Assembly: GCF_020829445.1 (NCBI RefSeq) | Contig: NZ_JAIVFV010000062.1 | Location: forward strand, 1-37,800 | Direction of reading: 5' to 3' | DNA: 37,800 nt | Origin: Nostoc sp. CHAB 5836 | Lineage (GTDB): Bacteria; Cyanobacteriota; Cyanobacteriia; Cyanobacteriales; Nostocaceae | Part shown: positions 8,165 through 16,537 of the stretch, one piece after another | How positions within the stretch are numbered: the stretch's first letter is position 1 | Layout of the letters: each line of letters begins with the position of its first letter | Translations under genes and position numbers: made by a program | Notes under the pieces: generated by a model | The model's database searches: none | The model's input: the letters and a program-made list of their open reading frames with translations, nothing else | Told to the model about the DNA's origin: nothing

Positions 8165-8974
8165 TCATAACTCATTACTGGAAGAAGACCGACTGAAAAC
8201 AGGAGATAGGTAGGCAACCAAGACGCCAATGAGAAACCCTGAGATATTGCGAGTTAGAGGTACCCAGTCGCTTGTGCGTGTCACCACTGGCCCAATACCA
8301 AAGGCAATAAACAAGATTCCCCACAAAGGTGAAAAAATTAAAGCCCATTGCCAAGCAAAAACTTGTCCTTTCTGGCGGGGTTGAGCTGCAAATCCACAAA
8401 TCACTCCACCAATAACTGAGGTAATCAAGGTGAGAATCCACTGCTCTCGTGGCAGTCCGGGGACAACATTGCAACCACCCTTGAGTAAACAGCCCTTAAC
8501 TGATTCTAAGGCTTGGAGAATGGCTTGGTCTTCGCCTTGTTCGCGGACAAAATACAAATTACCAAAGCGGGTTTGCAGTTCTATCCAAAAATTCCGGGGT
8601 AAAAGTTCATAAACAGCATCGCCGATACTAAAACTGAGGATGTTACCGCCACGAGAATCGGCAACTAGTAGAATGCTTTTGTCATCCAAACCCCAATATT
8701 TGATCACTGCGCGACCTGGAGTGCGGTCATACTGGGTCAATACTCGCAGTTTCCAGCCCGTATCGGCTTCAAACTGCTCTAAATCTTTGACAAGCTTTTC
8801 TTCTTGCAGCACAGGCAGAGATTTAGCTAAGTCTACAACTGGAGTAAAGGTGTCAGGGAGTAACTCAGGATTGTCATAAGCCAGTGCTGGGGGAGAATGC
8901 ATCACCCAAATTGACCCAGCCAGCAAAAATACTGCAATAGATACCAGAATTCGTCGCCAAAAACAAGATTGCAT
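8165..8974 (-). CDS. TPM-domain membrane protein (Psb32-like)
   Basis: The 269-residue protein resembles the cyanobacterial Psb32 / plant TLP18.3 family, linked to photosystem II repair. An N-terminal signal segment (RRILVSIAVFLLAGSIWVMH) ends in an AxA-type site, PALAYDN. A TPM domain of about 140 residues follows (LPVLQEEKLVKDLEQFEADT, WKLRVLTQYDRTPGR, KSILLVADSRGGNILSFSIG). The C-terminus has two or three membrane helices (WILTLITSVIGGVICGFAA, WALIFSPLWGILFIAFGIG, ISGFLIGVLVAYL). I chose the ATG at 8972-8974; an in-frame TTG 13 codons upstream would lengthen the signal segment. The lumenal placement and photosynthetic role come from family knowledge. The function in this organism is inferred. 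Confidence 0.85.
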   Translation of the reverse strand: MQSCFWRRILVSIAVFLLAGSIWVMHSPPALAYDNPELLPDTFTPVVDLAKSLPVLQEEKLVKDLEQFEADTGWKLRVLTQYDRTPGRAVIKYWGLDDKSILLVADSRGGNILSFSIGDAVYELLPRNFWIELQTRFGNLYFVREQGEDQAILQALESVKGCLLKGGCNVVPGLPREQWILTLITSVIGGVICGFAAQPRQKGQVFAWQWALIFSPLWGILFIAFGIGPVVTRTSDWVPLTRNISGFLIGVLVAYLSPVFSRSSSSNEL

Positions 8975-9111
8975 GGACGTTTTTATACAAATATCAACGG
9001 TAGAAGTGAACAAGTTGTTTTAAAAGAGTACTGGAAAAGTGATAGTTCTTTACACTTGTTTACTTTACTCTAATCTAGGGGATCAAAGCAAAGCGTTTTT
9101 GGGGAGTGGGT

Positions 9112-9174
9112 GATGAGGGGGATGAGGGGGATGAGGGGGATGAGGGGGATGAGGGTGATGAGGGGGATGAGGGA
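9112..9174. repeat. 9-mer tandem repeat (GATGAGGGG), seven copies
   Basis: Seven head-to-tail copies, one carrying a G-to-T change. The same 9-mer forms arrays at 20102-20132, 20519-20580 (inverted) and 36331-36394 (inverted). The remainder of the gap before the next gene shows nothing else. Confidence 0.85.
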
Positions 9175-9275
9175 GAAATAACTCATGCCCAATATTTCGA
9201 CTTCGAGGTTCCTGAAGGTAGTCGAACGCGAGTGCGTCCCGCTCTTAAGGGCAGTACAAGTGCCTAATGCTTTTT

Positions 9276-9815
9276 TTATTCTTGATCATCGAAATTGGTT
9301 TCCCAGCTAGCAGGGTCGTTGTAGTCGTCATTAGCACGATACACTTCTGCTTTGATCCGGCGATTTTCTTGCCTTAGCACTTCTCGTTCTCGCAACGTTA
9401 GTGGTGGCTTTTCATTGCTTGGGGTGCGATCGCTGATTCGCCTTGGGGGTTTTTGGCGTGTGAAGTTTCTCCAAGCAGCTTTCACGCCAACAAAAATGGT
9501 ACGTGTACCTACTTGCAGATTTTGAGCCTGTTTTCTTGCACTATCAAGGCTTTGGTCAACTTGTTTGACGACTTGACTAGCACTTTTTACACCTTCACTG
9601 ACATCATCAGTTAAGTCAGTGATTTCTAAGCCAGTGACGCGGATCGCTTCCAGAGTGGGCGGTAACTCCCGTGAGAGGGTATCAAATAGCTTTTCTGCAC
9701 TGCGAGCAGCGCGTGCTAACTCCTGCAAAGCCGGTATGGCCGCCACTAAAACCGCAGTCAAGCTTGTGGCGACTAAAAGTAAGGAAAGTCCCAACCAAAA
9801 CAGGGGGTCAATCAC
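9276..9815 (-). CDS. DUF948-like single-pass membrane protein
   Basis: The 179-residue protein has one N-terminal membrane helix (FWLGLSLLLVATSLTAVLVA). An amphipathic helical region with regular ELxxxxRSAEKLFDTLS-type heptads follows, typical of DUF948-like coiled coils. The C-terminus is charged. The start is GTG at 9813-9815, 11 bp after the stop of the YtxH gene upstream, so the two form an operon. YtxH and DUF948 proteins are commonly paired in bacteria and associated with general stress or the cell envelope; the exact function is unknown. Confidence 0.82.
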   Translation of the reverse strand: MIDPLFWLGLSLLLVATSLTAVLVAAIPALQELARAARSAEKLFDTLSRELPPTLEAIRVTGLEITDLTDDVSEGVKSASQVVKQVDQSLDSARKQAQNLQVGTRTIFVGVKAAWRNFTRQKPPRRISDRTPSNEKPPLTLREREVLRQENRRIKAEVYRANDDYNDPASWETNFDDQE

Positions 9816-9826
9816 GGTTGTGTCAT

Positions 9827-10177
9827 TTATGAGCGTTCTAATTGTTGGGTAAGGGTATCTGGGTCATCAACAGATGTTTGTCGCTTCAAGACTTGGCTTT
9901 CTCGCTGACTGGCATCTGCACCTGCTGCGATCGCTTCCCGTAATCTATCTAAAGTCTCATCCCAATTTCGTAGTGCGCTAGCAGACAGACGATCTGCCTG
10001 AATTTGCACACTTGTGGATAAATCTTCTGCCAATTCTGGGATAGCATTGGCAGATTTTTTCAAAATTTTACGCGTTTCGCGCCCTGTGCGTGGAGCCACA
10101 AGCAAACCGGTCAAAGCACCGATGGTAGCTCCCAGCATCAAACCGCCAATAAATACTCCAGAACGGTTATTAGACAT
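9827..10177 (-). CDS. YtxH domain-containing protein
   Basis: This small protein of 116 residues opens with a glycine-rich membrane segment (GVFIGGLMLGATIGALTGLL) followed by VAPRTGRETRK, the hallmark of the YtxH family. A helical region rich in A, E and L then continues to the C-terminus. The ATG at 10175-10177 is preceded by a good Shine-Dalgarno, AAGGAGAG, about 11 bases upstream. It is the first gene of a two-gene operon with the DUF948-like gene, 11 bp apart. Confidence 0.88.
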   Translation of the reverse strand: MSNNRSGVFIGGLMLGATIGALTGLLVAPRTGRETRKILKKSANAIPELAEDLSTSVQIQADRLSASALRNWDETLDRLREAIAAGADASQRESQVLKRQTSVDDPDTLTQQLERS

Positions 10178-10330
10178 TTTGTTGTTTCTCTCCTTACACC
10201 CATTTTAGGTGCGTTTTCTCCCCTTGCAATACTCAACCGATTTTATCCAGTTAATCTATCGTGACAAAATATCAGCCATAATTGTTGCTTTTATTCATTA
10301 ATATCAAAAGTATTAATTACTTAGCGCCCT

Positions 10331-10483
10331 GTGCAACTTTCTTTCAAATCTAACCCCCAACGCCTTCCCTACCTTCGCGCACCCTGCCGTTCACGAAGCG
10401 TCTCGAAGAGAGGGGGAGCAAGACTTAAAGCCTCTCTTGGCTTGCCTAACGGCACGCTGATGCCAATACTGAGAGGTTTGGAG
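10331..10483. repeat. Dispersed C-rich repeat, half copy of GTGCAACTT element
   Basis: The 755-bp gap between the YtxH gene and ccmP holds no credible gene. Bases 10331-10440 match the arm of the element at 7975-8097: GTGCAACTTTC, CTAACCCCCAACGCCTTCCC, GGAGCAAGACTTAAAGCCTC. The other end is missing. Open frames across it are repeat translations. Confidence 0.5.
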
Positions 10484-10507
10484 AGGGCTTTCAAGCCCTT
10501 TTTTTAT
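10484..10507 (+). terminator. Terminator-like hairpin without an upstream gene
   Basis: AGGGCTT-TC-AAGCCCT is followed by TTTTTTT on the plus strand, the form of a Rho-independent terminator. No plus-strand gene precedes it, so it may be part of the repeat or may end an unseen short transcript. Confidence 0.45.
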
Positions 10508-10764
10508 GAGAGTAGTTGGGAAGCAACTCAGGGGGTAAAAATCTAATTTGGGGTAAAACTGGGGTAATGTAAAAAAGTATTGGTGTTTACAAGCAGATGT
10601 GTTGAACAAAAATTAGGTTGTGTGATCAAAGTAGATTTTATCCCACGATCACGAGGGTCTTCTAAATAAGCATTGGTTTTTATAATTGCGATTGGACACA
10701 CGGGTGTAGATACATTAAACGGATTTTGCGCTGCTCAATACCATATATTGTCAAGTTAGGCGCT

Positions 10765-10885
10765 TAAGTACATTGGTGCGAAAAAACTCAAGTATGTTAC
10801 GAAACTTAAAACCCTTACTAATGACAAATGACGAATGACAAATGACAGCCTTAGCCAGTTAACTTTAATTGCGCCGACCTACTTA
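10765..10885 (+). mobile_element. MITE-like element, family A copy 3 (121 bp)
   Basis: It begins TAAGTACATTGGTGCGAA and ends AATTGCGCCGACCTACTTA. It matches the 131-bp copy at 211-341 except for a clean 10-bp deletion after ACGAAAC. Four internal 7-mers are kept. The element ends 47 bp before ccmP and so may lie between ccmP and its promoter. Confidence 0.75.
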
Positions 10886-10932
10886 TATCTTGCAATAGAT
10901 AACTTTTACCCTCACGACTGGAGAGCAAATTC

Positions 10933-11574
10933 TTGGGAATAGAACTACGCAGTTTTGTATTTCTCGACAACCTGCAACCTCAACATGCAGCATATATGGG
11001 AACAGTAGCCCAAGGCTTCTTACCATTACCAGGAGATACATCACTGTGGATTGAAATCTCTCCTGGTATAGAAATTAATAAGATTACGGATATAGCCCTG
11101 AAATCTGCCTCTGTCCGTCCGGGAGTGCAGGTAGTTGAACGACTATACGGACTATTGGAAGTTCATTCTAGCTCCCAAGGGGAAACGCGAGCTGCTGGTC
11201 AAGCTATTTTGGCGGCACTGGGAGTCAAAAGAGAGGAATGTCTCAAACCGCGTGTTATTTCTAGTCAGATTATCCGCAACATCGACGCTTATCAAACCCA
11301 ACTGATTAATCGCACGCGCCGGGGACAGCTATTACTAGCAGGACAAACACTATATGTATTAGAAGTGGAGCCTGCTGCTTACGCCGCACTCGCTGCCAAT
11401 GAAGCGGAGAAAGCGGCGAGGATTAATATTCTTGAAGTTCAAGCTGTAGGTAGCTTTGGACGGCTTTACTTAGGTGGGCAAGAACAGGATATTCTCGCAG
11501 GTGCGGCGGGAGCATTAACGGCCATTGAAAGTGTTGCTGGTCGGGTAAATCCTCTGGGTGGGCGTCAGGAGTAA
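10933..11574 (+). CDS. ccmP: Carboxysome shell protein CcmP (tandem BMC domains)
   Basis: CcmP is a BMC-T shell protein with two BMC domains per chain; its trimers stack and form a gated pore thought to pass small metabolites across the beta-carboxysome shell. The 213-residue length and the N-terminus ([20 protein letters not shown]) fit the cyanobacterial family. The first BMC domain runs to about residue 100 ([20 protein letters not shown]). The second continues from about 105 to the end ([34 protein letters not shown]). The start is TTG at 10933-10935, supported by a Shine-Dalgarno GGAGAG seven bases upstream and by the conserved N-terminus. A pentapeptide-repeat gene follows after 10 bp. 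Other ccm genes are absent, as is common for ccmP. Confidence 0.93.
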   Translation: MGIELRSFVFLDNLQPQHAAYMGTVAQGFLPLPGDTSLWIEISPGIEINKITDIALKSASVRPGVQVVERLYGLLEVHSSSQGETRAAGQAILAALGVKREECLKPRVISSQIIRNIDAYQTQLINRTRRGQLLLAGQTLYVLEVEPAAYAALAANEAEKAARINILEVQAVGSFGRLYLGGQEQDILAGAAGALTAIESVAGRVNPLGGRQE

Positions 11575-11584
11575 AGGAGAGAAA

Positions 11585-12391
11585 ATGGCAAATCGAGAGC
11601 ATCTAGCTTTACTCAAAGCAGGTGCAGTTAGATGGATTGAGTGGAGAAACAAAAACCCCCAGATTGAGCCAGACCTCGGCGCCGCCAATCTGCAAGGCGA
11701 TAACCTCAGAGGCGCAAACCTCCAGGGGGTAAACTTGAGAAGGGTAAATTTGAGTAATGCTTTACTCGTGCGAGCAAACCTCAGTGGTGCTGACCTCAGT
11801 AGTGCCAACCTCTACAAAGCTTTCCTCATTGAAGCTAACCTGAGCGCGGCTAACTTCAGTGTTGCTAACTTGAGTGGTGCTATACTTACCCAGGCAGATT
11901 TAAGTCATGCCAATTTGATTGGAGCTGATTTGAGTCAGGTGGATCTGAGAGGGGCTGCGATCGCGGATGCTAATCTGATTGGCACTGACTTAAGAGGCGC
12001 TAACTTGAGAGACGCCGATTTGGGTGCAGCGAAGCTGATGCGGACTAATCTCTCTTTTGCCAACCTCATTGAGGCTAACTTGATTGCGGCTGACCTTAGC
12101 GAAGCAAGTTTGTACGAGGCGGAAGTATTGGGGGCTTATCTTTATAAAACTGACTTATACAAAGCCAATCTGAACAAGGCTCACCTCACTGGTGCTTACC
12201 TACTGCGGGCTAACCTCAGTGAAGCTGACTTAAGTCAAACTGATTTAAGTTGGACTAACCTTAGAAGCGCGAATTTGGCAGGAGCGAATCTCAGACGAGC
12301 TAACCTCAGAGGAGCCGACCTTAGAGGAGCTAACCTCAGTGGTGTAAACCTTCATGAGGCAATTATGCCTGACGGTTCAAAGCACGATTAG
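11585..12391 (+). CDS. Pentapeptide-repeat protein
   Basis: The 268-residue product has a short N-terminal region ([20 protein letters not shown]) and then about 45 consecutive A(N/D)LXX pentapeptides, predicted to form a right-handed quadrilateral beta-helix. Examples are [19 protein letters not shown] and [15 protein letters not shown]. There is no signal peptide or membrane segment, so it is probably cytosolic. The start is ATG at 11585, with AAGGAGAG just upstream. It begins 10 bp after ccmP and is almost certainly co-transcribed with it. The biochemical role of most cyanobacterial pentapeptide proteins is unknown. The link to carboxysomes is only by position. Confidence 0.92.
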   Translation: MANREHLALLKAGAVRWIEWRNKNPQIEPDLGAANLQGDNLRGANLQGVNLRRVNLSNALLVRANLSGADLSSANLYKAFLIEANLSAANFSVANLSGAILTQADLSHANLIGADLSQVDLRGAAIADANLIGTDLRGANLRDADLGAAKLMRTNLSFANLIEANLIAADLSEASLYEAEVLGAYLYKTDLYKANLNKAHLTGAYLLRANLSEADLSQTDLSWTNLRSANLAGANLRRANLRGADLRGANLSGVNLHEAIMPDGSKHD

Positions 12392-12643
12392 TTAACAGTA
12401 AAAAGTAATTGACATCTAAACCTCATCTAAGTTGAGAACCGTAGTTTTCGCCCTCACCCTAAATCCCTCTCCCAGATCTGTCCGAGGGACTTTGAAATTC
12501 TAGCTCCCCGAATCCCAGATATGGGAGAAGGGGTTGGGGGATGAAGGCAAATCCTTTTCAAAAGAGTTGAACTACAGGAATTTTTTTGGCATCACCAACA
12601 AGATTTAGCAACAAAATCATCTGATTATTTTATAAAGAGAATA

Positions 12644-14089
12644 ATGAATAACACTAAATCCTCCAACCAAGTTAAACCCAGATTGGTCGCTAACTTTGGT
12701 CTACAACTGTGCTTTTTTATAGCGAAAACACTGTTACTTACAATAGTTGTATTAAATCATGGCATTACTGAAGTAAATGCTGCACCTAAAAGCCTGCGTC
12801 CTGATATTAAGATTCGCAAGATTGTCAATACATCATCAGTCTCTTCTTCTGTTCGGATTGCAAAAGCTCCACGAAACAATACCCTCTATTACCTCAAACG
12901 AAATGGTGATATTTATCAAGTCAACTTAGGCTTATCTACTAGGACACTTGTGTACAATTCTAGTAATCATAATCTACGCGAAGCTCAAGGTATGGCCATT
13001 GGCCCTGATGGTACAATTTATGTAGTTGGCAATGCAGACCTTGCAAATAAACAGACCAAAGGAATTATTGTTAAAGGCGTAATTAATTCGGGTACAGGAC
13101 AGCGTATCTGGTCTATCTTAGCTAAAAGTGCAGGCTATCCCAAAAGCAAGACAGCCTATGACCATCGCTTTAATGGCGTGGTTGTTAGTCCGGATGGTAA
13201 CTTTATCTATGTAAATAGCGGTTCTCGTACGGATCATGGTGAAGTTCAGTCTGCTAATGGTCTATATCCCAATACTCGCGAAGTCGGATTAACCGCCTGT
13301 ATACTCCGGCTTCCTACTAATGGCAAAAATCTCTTTCTTCCAAACAATCGAGCAATCTTAAAGACATCTGGCTATATTTTTGCAGAAGGAATACGCAATA
13401 CTTTTGATATGGCTTTTGCACCAAATGGGGATTTATTTGGCACAGAAAATGGCCCCGATCGCGATATGTCAGAAGAATTAAATTGGCTACGTCTCGGTGG
13501 TAATTACGGCTTTCCCTGGCGTATTGGTGGGACAGACAATCCACAACAATTTCCCAATTATGATCCTGCCAATGACCCACTGTTAGACCCTAGATTTAAC
13601 GCTGTCCAAAACGGCTACTATCGTAATGATCCAACCTTTCCTGTTCGACCTCGAAATTTGATTGAACCAATTCCTAATTTTGGCCCGGACGCAGACAGTT
13701 ACCGCGATCCTCTAGATGGTAAAGTCAAAGACGCTAGTGATCTTGGGCAAAGTTTGAGCAGTTTTACAGCGCACCGTTCCCCTTTAGGCTTAGTTTTTGA
13801 TACAGGAGGAGTAATGAGTCCAGAATTCAACAGAGATGGATTCGTATTAAGTTGGTCATCAGGCGACCCCACTGGTGAAACACTAATAGGCCCTTTTAAA
13901 GATCCCAGCCAAGACCTAGTGCATTTAAATTTAACTAAAGTAGGAACTACCAACTATAAATTTAACGCTACGCGGATTGTCAAAGGTTTTAATAATCCCA
14001 TTGATGCTGAGATTATCGGCAATAAGATTTATGTTCTGGAATACAGTGGAAATCAAGGAATTTGGGAAGTCACTATGCCCACTAAGTAA
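12644..14089 (+). CDS. Exported sugar-dehydrogenase-like beta-propeller (PQQ/GSDH fold)
   Basis: The 481-residue protein has a signal sequence (LQLCFFIAKTLLLTIVVLNH followed by TEVNAAPK) and a soluble-glucose/sorbosone-dehydrogenase-type propeller. Propeller motifs include GMAIGPDGTIYVVGNADL, HRFNGVVVSPDGNFIYVNSG, IFAEGIRNTFDMAFAPNGDL, GTENGPDRD and LNWLRLGGNYGFPWR. These match the family's metal- and PQQ-binding side. Whether it binds PQQ is not decidable by eye. The start is ATG at 12644, with an AAAGAGA Shine-Dalgarno. It stands alone between repeats. Confidence 0.82.
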   Translation: MNNTKSSNQVKPRLVANFGLQLCFFIAKTLLLTIVVLNHGITEVNAAPKSLRPDIKIRKIVNTSSVSSSVRIAKAPRNNTLYYLKRNGDIYQVNLGLSTRTLVYNSSNHNLREAQGMAIGPDGTIYVVGNADLANKQTKGIIVKGVINSGTGQRIWSILAKSAGYPKSKTAYDHRFNGVVVSPDGNFIYVNSGSRTDHGEVQSANGLYPNTREVGLTACILRLPTNGKNLFLPNNRAILKTSGYIFAEGIRNTFDMAFAPNGDLFGTENGPDRDMSEELNWLRLGGNYGFPWRIGGTDNPQQFPNYDPANDPLLDPRFNAVQNGYYRNDPTFPVRPRNLIEPIPNFGPDADSYRDPLDGKVKDASDLGQSLSSFTAHRSPLGLVFDTGGVMSPEFNRDGFVLSWSSGDPTGETLIGPFKDPSQDLVHLNLTKVGTTNYKFNATRIVKGFNNPIDAEIIGNKIYVLEYSGNQGIWEVTMPTK

Positions 14090-14135
14090 ATCAAGATCGT
14101 AAACAATGGGAACCAAAATCTGGGTAACCGTTCAC

Positions 14136-14301
14136 AGGATTTCAAAAGTTCCGGTGAAAAATCGACTTTAATTCTGCTTCCCCCCTTTTTAAGGGGAGCC
14201 AGCGCGGTCTTGGGGTCTCCCCAAGTGGAGCGACTGGCGTGGGCTAGGGGGGATCTAAAAGTGTCTAAAGTCACAGTGAAATACTTTTAAAACATCTTCT
14301 T
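14136..14301. mobile_element. MITE-like element, family B (diverged copy)
   Basis: The left end is AGGATTTCAAAAGT and the right end ACTTTTAAAACATCTTCTT, a degraded form of the 18-bp terminal repeat at 4899-5064. The interior is shared with that copy (CCCCCCTTTTTAAGGGGAGC, then GGGGGGATCTAAAAGTGTC, then AAAGTCACAG), but a 40-bp GC-rich segment is inserted between the halves. It is directly abutted by another element at 14302. Confidence 0.65.
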
Positions 14302-14475
14302 GGAGGATGTTTTAAAAGTCTAATTTATTACTCGCCGGGCGACTAGAAGTCGCGGCTACACAAACAAAACCTGCCTACGCAGGTTAAAAACCTTGATTTT
14401 GTATTAGTCCACGCAGGTGGACTTAGTTTGTGTAGTAGCGAATTATATTCGCCTAATACTTTTAAAACATCCTCT
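14302..14475. mobile_element. MITE-like element with family B ends and a different core
   Basis: The ends GGAGGATGTTTTAAAAGT and ACTTTTAAAACATCCTC form an inverted repeat of about 17 bp matching family B. The core is unrelated: GCGACTAGAAGTCGCGGCTA, CCTGCCTACGCAGG, GTCCACGCAGGTGGAC and GCGAATTATATTCGC palindromes. A similar core without intact ends is at 17284-17400. It appears in tandem with the preceding element; neither encodes protein. Confidence 0.65.
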
Positions 14476-14530
14476 TAGAGAAGAACGCAAAGAAAGAGAA
14501 CAAAGAAATGCTTAACCCAAGTGTATTTCC

Positions 14531-15217
14531 CTATAACAAACCTTGTTGTTTCAACTTAGCTAGCGCATCTTCAGCAGCAGCTTTTTCTGCATCTTTTTTG
14601 TTGCGTCCCTTACCTTCGCCGTAAATTTTTCCATCTACCAATACTTTGGCGATGAATTCTGGCGCATGAGAAGGGCCTCCTATTTGTTCTGTGAAATATT
14701 TGGGTGGATTTGGAGTAACGTTGCGTTGCACCCATTCTTGAAAGCGGTTTTTTGAGTCTACATTAGAACGAGATACAATTATATGCTTAGGATCTACAGA
14801 ATCAAATAGTGGTTCTATAATTGCGCGAACTGCTTCAATATTGGAATCATTATCTAAATAGTAAGCACCAAGCACTGCTTCAAAGGTGCTACTGATCAAA
14901 TTAGGATTTTGGTAGCCTCCATCTCGAATAGCACCTTTTCCTAACCGCATCCTAAAATCCAAACCTATCTGTTCAGCAAACTTTGCTAATTGCTTTTCAT
15001 CTACTAGCGCCGAACGCCGTCGGGTTAATTCATCTTCTCCCATTTCTGCATGACGACCATAGAGATATTCGCCACTTAAAAAATTCAGCAAAGCATCACC
15101 AAGGAATTCTAGGCGTTCATTATGTTCGCCTTCTCCGGGGTTTTCGTGGACATAAGAACGGTGAGTAAGCGCACGGCGTAAAAGTTTTTCATCATGGAAT
15201 ATTAGAAGTTGGTGCAT
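14531..15217 (-). CDS. rnc: Ribonuclease III
   Basis: RNase III cuts double-stranded RNA in rRNA maturation and RNA turnover. The catalytic domain has the signature HNERLEFLGDALLNFL and ALTHRSYVHE. The second acidic site is in SSTFEAVLGAYYLD. The C-terminal double-stranded-RNA-binding domain includes NRFQEWVQ, PEFIAKVLVDGKIYGEGKG and RNKKDAEKAAAEDALAKL. I chose the ATG at 15215-15217 (228 residues, close to E. coli's 226). An upstream ATG at 15284-15286 would add 23 unconserved residues, but it abuts the U-tract of a terminator hairpin, so it is unlikely. A NYN-domain gene lies upstream on the same strand. Two hairpins separate the two genes. Confidence 0.95.
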   Translation of the reverse strand: MHQLLIFHDEKLLRRALTHRSYVHENPGEGEHNERLEFLGDALLNFLSGEYLYGRHAEMGEDELTRRRSALVDEKQLAKFAEQIGLDFRMRLGKGAIRDGGYQNPNLISSTFEAVLGAYYLDNDSNIEAVRAIIEPLFDSVDPKHIIVSRSNVDSKNRFQEWVQRNVTPNPPKYFTEQIGGPSHAPEFIAKVLVDGKIYGEGKGRNKKDAEKAAAEDALAKLKQQGLL

Positions 15218-15287
15218 TTTTATCTTGTGTTTTATCGCAGAAATTGACTGTTGGGAAACCTTACAAGTGTGATTGTCATTAGACATG

Positions 15288-15341
15288 AAAAAACCGCAGG
15301 TTGCGGTTTTTGTAAAACCCAGTTTTTTTGAACTGGGTTTT
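15288..15341 (-). terminator. Two back-to-back terminator hairpins between NYN gene and rnc
   Basis: The hairpin nearer the NYN gene has arms AAAACCCAGTT and AACTGGGTTTT (15314-15341). The second has AAAACCGCA and TGCGGTTTTT (15288-15311). Both are A/T-flanked on both sides, so either strand could terminate. Read on the minus strand they follow the NYN stop by about 12 bp and end next to the upstream candidate ATG of rnc. They probably attenuate transcription into rnc, or isolate it. Confidence 0.75.
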
Positions 15342-15352
15342 TAAAAGCTCTC

Positions 15353-16207
15353 TTAAGCAGCTAGTTTGTCCAACTCAACTAAAAACAATTTCTGACCTTG
15401 CTTTTGAACTTTACCATCCTTGACAGCAGCATCAATAAACTGGCTAAAACTCTTAAATTTCTTGCCATCATCTGTAGAAATAGATGAGCATCCTTGATAG
15501 CTAGCACAACGTTGACGCATCAATCTATCAATGCGACCAAATACGGTAGGCTTACCTTGACTTAAGGCAGTGTTGATAGCTTCAGTTAGATACTCTATTG
15601 CCTCATTGTAATTAATCTGAGGCGCAAGAGCCGTGTTTTGAGGTTGAGTTTTATTGCTATTGTCAACTAGCTGAGGTAATTCATCTACAAAGTAGAAGTT
15701 ATCATTACCAACTAATTTAATCAGCTTTGGACTGGTACTACCTCTTTGAGCAAAAATGATCACTTTTTTACCTAAAGCCTTTAAAATGCAAATTAAGCCA
15801 GCATAGTCCCTGTCTCCTAACATCAGGATAATTATATTAACAGAAGCATTAAAGGCGACCCAATTAATACAGTCATTTATCAATCTATAATCTGCACTAT
15901 TCTTTGAATTATCAGGAACATCAACACCCTTCATCCCAAGAATTTCTAGCTCATTTTTGGTACAAACTTGGTTTATGTAGTGTGAATTATAGTAGACATT
16001 TTGACAGCTTATATGCCCCTTGGATTGGGCAAATTCTAGCAAAAAATGACCCTTTCCTTTGATTGAAGAGACGTTTTGAATATCGGCAAAAATACCGATA
16101 GAATTTTTCTGTTGGCTTGTTTGTTTTTTGGAAGATTGATTAGCGTGTGGCATTGTAATATGTCCAGAATTCGTTGGTGAACTGGACAGCTTAAACAAAT
16201 TACACAT
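15353..16207 (-). CDS. NYN-domain (DUF88/LabA-like) protein with C-terminal OST-HTH region
   Basis: The NYN fold is a PIN-like RNase domain. The 284-residue protein shows its acidic motifs in order: SIGIFADIQNVS (about residues 36-47), NSADYRLINDCINW (about 101-114) and IILMLGDRDYAGLI (about 123-136), then KKVIIFAQRG. A C-terminal region of about 80 residues (EAIEYLTEAINTALSQGKPT, FGRIDRLMRQ, FKSFSQFIDAAVKDGKVQ) fits an OST-HTH/LOTUS RNA-binding domain. A linker lies between the two. RNase activity is a family expectation; all four acidic positions appear intact. The start is ATG at 16205-16207; Met19 is an alternative. A long leader with a strong hairpin precedes it, and rnc follows it. Confidence 0.85.
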   Translation of the reverse strand: MCNLFKLSSSPTNSGHITMPHANQSSKKQTSQQKNSIGIFADIQNVSSIKGKGHFLLEFAQSKGHISCQNVYYNSHYINQVCTKNELEILGMKGVDVPDNSKNSADYRLINDCINWVAFNASVNIIILMLGDRDYAGLICILKALGKKVIIFAQRGSTSPKLIKLVGNDNFYFVDELPQLVDNSNKTQPQNTALAPQINYNEAIEYLTEAINTALSQGKPTVFGRIDRLMRQRCASYQGCSSISTDDGKKFKSFSQFIDAAVKDGKVQKQGQKLFLVELDKLAA

Positions 16208-16297
16208 CTAGCAGTAGCAGATCTTTATACGAGGAATTTGTACTCAAAAAGTACTACCCTGCGATAAAGCTTTTACGGTCGCTTTCGTTTGGTTCAA

Positions 16298-16484
16298 GTC
16301 TCAGCAGTAGAACTCCCAGTTTCCTAGCAAGTTTCGCGTCATACCTTCCCCTGAATATTCATCCAAACATCTTGTCATCCCATTGAAAGTCTAGTCAATC
16401 AGTTGACCTGACATTAGACTGAATATTCAGCCGAAGGAACAACACGAAGCTCGGCAGGAAACTAGGAATTCTGCTGCTGAGACA
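16298..16484 (-). ncRNA. Long inverted repeat: structured leader RNA or small RNA upstream of NYN gene
   Basis: The 64-base arms 16298-16361 and 16421-16484 align without gaps: 51 of 64 positions can form Watson-Crick pairs. Seven of the 13 remaining positions would be G-U pairs in the minus-strand RNA, against two in the plus-strand RNA. The 59-base loop contains its own small stem (AGTCTA and TAGACT). The element lies between a candidate minus-strand promoter at 16538-16566 and the NYN start at 16207, so it would be in the mRNA leader. 6S-like RNA or a MITE are alternatives. No U-tract follows it. The rest of 16208-16667 is featureless apart from a GTACTC/GTAC hairpin near 16240. Confidence 0.6.
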
Positions 16485-16537
16485 GCCACCAAAAACCTAC
16501 GTTTTAGAGTGCGGTTGTTTGTTCTGTCTTATGTACA

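Noticed and set aside
7965..8168. 67-residue open frame on the minus strand
   Set aside because: It runs across the GTGCAACTT repeat element and encodes low-complexity repeat translation (NPQPLPYKGRGARIK); it has no codon bias or ribosome site.
10331..10609. Frames of 71 and 72 residues on both strands
   Set aside because: They are translations of the C-rich repeat, with no start context.
16298..16484. 6S RNA as the identity of the long hairpin
   Set aside because: It lacks the central bubble expected of 6S RNA, and the predicted start lies 45 bases before the stem; the assignment was left open, not adopted.
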